Positions 60,261 through 64,000 of a DNA stretch of 64,000 nt are shown here, piece after piece. The notes below the pieces were generated by a model, which worked only from the letters and a program-made list of their open reading frames with translations, did no database searches and was not told the origin of the DNA. The stretch covers positions 5,001-69,000 of the forward strand of contig JAVDOI010000171.1 in NCBI GenBank assembly GCA_032191485.1. The letters run 5' to 3'. The translations under genes were made by a program, and so were the position numbers. Origin of the DNA: Leptoclinus maculatus (taxonomy: Eukaryota; Chordata; Actinopteri; Perciformes; Stichaeidae). The first letter of the stretch is position 1, and the number at the start of each line of letters is the position of its first letter.

Positions 60261-60502
60261 TGGGAGTGAGAACGGGTTGACCAAAATCCTCCAAACTAAC
60301 AATTCAGAGCCGTGTCTCCAGACCTGCAGTACGAACTCATGAATCCAAATTTAAATGTTCCAGATGAAAATCTGCAGCGATGAGCTTCACGGTCAGCCTT
60401 TCTGTCTCCAACCGGGGTCATATAACCGCTGTTTGTTTACGGCTGCATGTTGCCCAAAGTGAACAGGGAACACAGGGTTCAGTGCTGGGAGATGTGGGGG
60501 GT

Positions 60503-60522
60503 GGGGGGGGGGGGGGGGGGGG
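60503..60522 (+). repeat. Poly-G run (20 G)
   Basis: An uninterrupted run of 20 G. Confidence 0.95.
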
Positions 60523-60658
60523 CATTGATGTCTGGTTTTATGGTGCCATGTAATCCTTCCAGTAAAACCAGTCCACGGTAACTACTACAGCTCAACTCAA
60601 CATCTGAATGAATCAGAGTTTCCAAGTATCCTGCTCAAATGACCCCCCCTCCTCTGCT

Positions 60659-60670
60659 GACACACACACA

Positions 60671-60721
<51 letters not shown>
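60659..60721 (+). repeat. (CA)n microsatellite
   Basis: A CA run of about 62 bp with one GA interruption. Confidence 0.96.
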
Positions 60722-60723
<2 letters not shown>

Positions 60724-61102
60724 CCCCTCCTGAAGCCACCGCAGCAGTCAGAGGAAGCAGCCCGGAGCTCACGGCTGCAGTGAATTACCATCCAGCGGTG
60801 GCGGCTCTCTGCTGGATGTTCTGCCGGGATGCTGCTCTGCTTCTGTCTCCCTGAACTCTCCTTTACCTTTAATTAACATCCTCCCTCTCCTTCTTCTTCT
60901 CATCCTGTTACTCCCTTTTTCCATCTCACTCTTTCACGCTAATCAATTGCCGACATCAAGCGAACCCCTGCTCGCTCAGTTGCCTATGAACCTCGTTGCA
61001 GACGCATCAAAACAGATGAAAAGTATTCCGGTTTCTCCTGTTTTGTGCCTGCGAGGTCAGTAACTTGAAATGTGAAGTCTTTTAATGATGTTCTCTCTTT
61101 AG

Positions 61103-61254
61103 CCCTGGCCTGGAAAGAGTACAAACTTTGCTTTAGCATAAGTGTAGAGCTGGAGGTCGATCTCTCAGTGCAGCTCGTTAACAGGAGGCACTGGGATCGG
61201 TCAGACGTTTCCTGGCCACGTTTAAGTAGATTTACACAAAACATTGTTCTCTAA
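61103..61254 (+). other. Candidate terminal exon (unidentified)
   Basis: A strong acceptor (GATGTTCTCTCTTTAG) ends at 61102. Two bases complete a codon, then 49 codons are open to a TAA ending at 61254, including WKEYKLCFSISVELEVDLS and NRRHWDRSDVSWPRLS. The minus strand over the same block is also open for 86 codons (60984-61244), with its own good acceptor (TTGTACTCTTTCCAG). The strand is therefore undecided. Family unknown. Confidence 0.2.
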
Positions 61255-61665
61255 TCTAAAAGTGTGAATCCTTACTATTAACACGAGCACCTCTAAGACG
61301 GTCTGACGGACCCTTTGCCTTTTTATAATGCAAAGAACTCTAATAAAGACAAAACCTTTTAGACCACAACCTTTTCTCCATGTGTGTTTTTGATGTTGTC
61401 TGAAGCCCAGAAGCTACTAAAATAAATCAGTCAGGCCACACTATTATACATTACTACCATATAAAGTCATTTCCTAATCTCATGTTGTGCCATTGCGCAA
61501 TGCGTTCCACAAAATCTGGAACACAGCCTCTGACAGAGTCAACACGATGCGCCAGGAACGGATCGCTAACAGCAAAAACACCTGTTTTCAAAACTATCAT
61601 TATAAATGATCACAGAAAACAGTCAGTGTTGGATTTATTATTATGGTTCATTTTATTTAGTGTCC

Positions 61666-61669
<4 letters not shown>

Positions 61670-61702
<33 letters not shown>
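61670..61702 (+). repeat. (CA)n microsatellite
   Basis: A CA run of about 33 bp. Confidence 0.95.
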
Positions 61703-61705
<3 letters not shown>

Positions 61706-61720
61706 TGGATTACAAAGCCT

Positions 61721-62185
61721 TCACTGATGGTTAGCTTCTCGGCTAAAAGTCTCTCGCGTGCAGCTTTTAGAGATATTTAAGTACGTCTTTTTACGACATG
61801 CTTCAATTTGAAGACTACAGGATGAGTTGTAGTGTAGTTGTAGTAGTTGTGCACTGTAAAGCAAATTGGTCCGTTTGGTGGGGAGACGTGCAGCAGCAGT
61901 AAATAAATCAATGAGCATGATAAAATAAATATATAGACGGGACGTCAAAGAGGTTGCTGATACGGCTCTGAGATCTGTATTATTTAGTTTATTTACCTTT
62001 AATTCTAGTAACTTCACGACGGTTCTGTAGGCCGTTGCAGCGGTGGGAGGGGGTGGTAGAACCGGTCCTAGAGTTAACAAATACCAGCGTGAAACGAATT
62101 GAGCTAGTCTCAGACTTAAAGTCACTCCTGGCCTGCTGGAGAGAGCGATAGTCAGTTTCGAAGGTTTCTGCAAAATCGTAAACAA
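61721..62185 (-). other. 154-codon open frame, unidentified
   Basis: This is one of the longest minus-strand frames not made by a tandem repeat. It reads, for example, SSRPGVTLSLRLAQFVSRW and VVKLLELKVNKLNNTDLRA, with a hydrophobic stretch LYIYFIMLIDLF. I see no domain, no family resemblance and no splice or start context that stands out. In 64 kb read in six frames a few frames of this length are expected by chance. Confidence 0.12.
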
Positions 62186-62262
62186 GACACCAGTATTTTT
62201 AGCAGATTTCTTAATATGTATTTTAGTGTACTGCTAAATCTGGGTTGTGAGAATATAAAGGT

Positions 62263-62267
62263 CCCCC

Positions 62268-62298
<31 letters not shown>

Positions 62299-62299
62299 C
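62263..62299 (+). repeat. Compound poly-C plus (TC)n repeat
   Basis: About 16 C followed directly by a TC run. Confidence 0.95.
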
Positions 62300-62329
62300 T
62301 GGTGTCGGGGTTACCTGCTGGTCATCTCA

Positions 62330-62490
62330 GGGGCCAATCACAGCACTCATACATCACGTCTTTGTTAGGAGGAAGTCATTAGGTTTCTGCAGCGACCCAG
62401 CCTTGACCCCGCTGAAGCTGCATTAAAAACCCCGACCCGGGGGTCAGGGCAGGGGGCGGGGCTTATAGTAGGCTTCAGCCAATCACAGAT
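62330..62490 (+). promoter_or_regulatory. Promoter-like motif cluster
   Basis: Two CCAAT boxes in the same GCCAATCACAG context (62334-62338 and 62479-62483) flank a GC box (GGGGGCGGGGC near 62453-62462). An ATTAAAAA string lies at 62422-62429. The combination resembles a small CCAAT/Sp1 promoter. No start site or downstream first exon can be shown. Confidence 0.22.
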
Positions 62491-63194
62491 GACCTGGACA
62501 TGCAGCCAGCAGTATTGGACAGGTTCCAAGGTTTTCTCTATGTGTGTGTGTGTGTGTGTGTTCTTCTTTCTGCCTTGCCGTCTTAAAAGTTGAACTATTT
62601 GTAAGATTGGACACACAAAGCTTTGCCACCAAAACCCACCGTCCACAACAGAAAAACCTAATCATTCAGTGAATAAATCTTCCACAAGTAGTACTCACTC
62701 TTCCACGTTTCAGTTCTGGTCCTCGGCACTTTATCCAAAACCCTACGCTTCCTTTTCCAATGTTGATGTGTATCTCTGTCATACGCCAAAACGTGCTCCA
62801 GAAATAAAGACGAAATTTTGGACAACAAATTAAAATAGTTCATGAAGACGCCGCCACATCTACATGCGCTGCCGTCGCCATAATTTGATTGTGTTCTTCC
62901 CAATTTATAGCAATGGGGGTATGAAAAATACAGCATTATAACCATCATGAAAGAAGCATTTATTACAGAGCTGTTGCATTAGACTGCGTTCATTTTAGCG
63001 AGGTGAAGATAGATATTCTTTTGATCATAAATACATGAACAGTATTTCAATTTGTCTTGTTTCATTGGAAGCTTTGCTAATGAAGCTTGCTTACTGTACA
63101 TATACTGTTCAATTAACCCAATTTACAGCAAGCAAACGTACAACTCTAATATAACTGCCTCCTTGATATAATCCACTCAATGTTGTGTCCCAAT

Positions 63195-63311
63195 CAGGCG
63201 GTTGTGAAAACAACAAGATGGCGACGGCAAAATCGCCGAACTCGAGGCTTCAAAGCGTCGGTCCACAAACCAATGAGGCGACCACGCCCCACTTCTTATA
63301 AACAGTCTATG
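63195..63311 (-). mobile_element. hAT-type miniature element, copy 5 (internally deleted)
   Basis: A 117-bp minus-strand copy. Read on that strand it starts CATAGACTGT, contains CATTGGTTTGTGGACCGACG and GCCGTCGCCATCTTG, and jumps directly to the last bases CCGCCTG. The flanks GTCCCAAT (63187-63194) and ATCCCAAT (63312-63319) are an 8-bp duplication with one mismatch. Only about the first 100 bp and the extreme 3' end remain, so the termini alone were enough for mobilisation. Confidence 0.82.
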
Positions 63312-63384
63312 ATCCCAATAGACTTTGAAATCAAACCTAATTCTACAATAATCTACATTTTAGCTGCTCACCAGCTCTGGACGT

Positions 63385-63397
63385 TGACCTTTGACCT
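63385..63397 (-). promoter_or_regulatory. DR1-type nuclear-receptor half-site pair
   Basis: TGACCTTTGACCT on the plus strand, which is AGGTCA-A-AGGTCA on the minus strand, a perfect DR1. It lies 70 bp from element copy 5 but outside it. Function is inferred from the motif only. Confidence 0.3.
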
Positions 63398-64000
63398 CTG
63401 CGATCCTTGTGGAAGGTGTCTGTCACTGCAGTGTCTTTCTGTCTGATCACGGTGGACCCGGTGATGGTACTCACTTTCAGCGGACGATCCGACGCTTCGC
63501 CCCTACGGGTGTCTGTTTGATTGACAGGAGGCATAATGTGGCGCCGGGGCGTCCCCCCCCCTTTACCCTCTGTCTACCCTCTTCACCTCTCCTCTCAACT
63601 TCCCCTGCCCGGATCCCCTTTCTGGGGGTCAACGGTCATTCATTAGGATGCCCTCCATTCCTGATAATACCCATATATACAGAGTGTGTGTGTGTGTGTG
63701 TGAGGGTTATAACCGACACAGGACTCTGCGCCAGGGGTTGCGAGGGCCGGAGAGGGTTGACAGCTACCATCAGTCTTTAACAAACCACACACACACACAC
63801 ACTCACACTTTATCCCCCGGGGGTTTTAGTGTCCTCACTTTGCCCTGAAAGGGAGTTGCACTGACCGGTCACAATGATGACAGAAAATGTGACGCTCCAT
63901 CGGTTCGACGCCTCAAACTGAACCGTTCCGCGCTCATCGGGTGTTTGCTCATGTTTAAAGTCTGAATACAAGTTGAGTTTAGAACAATCGCCATCGGCTT

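Overview
The window looks like teleost-fish nuclear DNA from an intergenic or large-intron region. Three things point there: more than fifty long (CA)n/(GT)n runs, several of 60 to 105 bp; decayed non-LTR retrotransposons with the fish L2/Maui-type C-terminal signature (YADD...DTQLYLS...LHWLP); and hAT transposon debris mixed with miniature elements and minisatellites. There are no operons, ribosome binding sites, rRNA or tRNA genes, CRISPR arrays or viral genes. No complete protein-coding gene could be recognised.

Layout. 0-5 kb: microsatellites, a local duplication (about 1279-1622 against 2993-3437), a frameshifted coiled-coil-like reading frame (2118-2404) and the first copy of a short interspersed element (4572-5054). 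5-19 kb: mostly unique sequence with microsatellites, a second copy of that element with a target-site duplication (14788-15311) and a LINE 3' tail (16756-16906). 19-31 kb: a (AAG)n tract, a 0.6-kb minisatellite that keeps long frames open on both strands (19690-20235), the densest CA cluster (21.8-22.5 kb), and a rearranged third copy with an internal 14-bp minisatellite (27910-28604). 31-40 kb: transposon-rich, with two LINE 3' ends on the minus strand, a hAT fragment inside an inverted repeat, and an L2-like fragment on the plus strand split by another repeat. 40-54 kb: candidate exons, a 27/28-bp minisatellite (41357-41610), a fourth copy (47996-48304) and further microsatellites. 54-64 kb: a 987-bp hAT relic bounded by 8-bp duplications, unique sequence, and an internally deleted fifth copy (63195-63311).

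The clearest result is the five-copy element. Two copies share the same termini (5' CATARACTGT, 3' CCGCCTG) and each is flanked by an 8-bp near-perfect duplication. That makes it a non-autonomous hAT-type element. A separate, larger hAT relic carries the remains of the transposase dimerisation domain.

Several stretches look like exons (good splice sites around an open frame), for example 40207-40307 on the minus strand and 53982-54065 on the plus strand. None matches a family I can name, they lie on both strands, and pseudo-exons are common in vertebrate introns. They are therefore given at low confidence.
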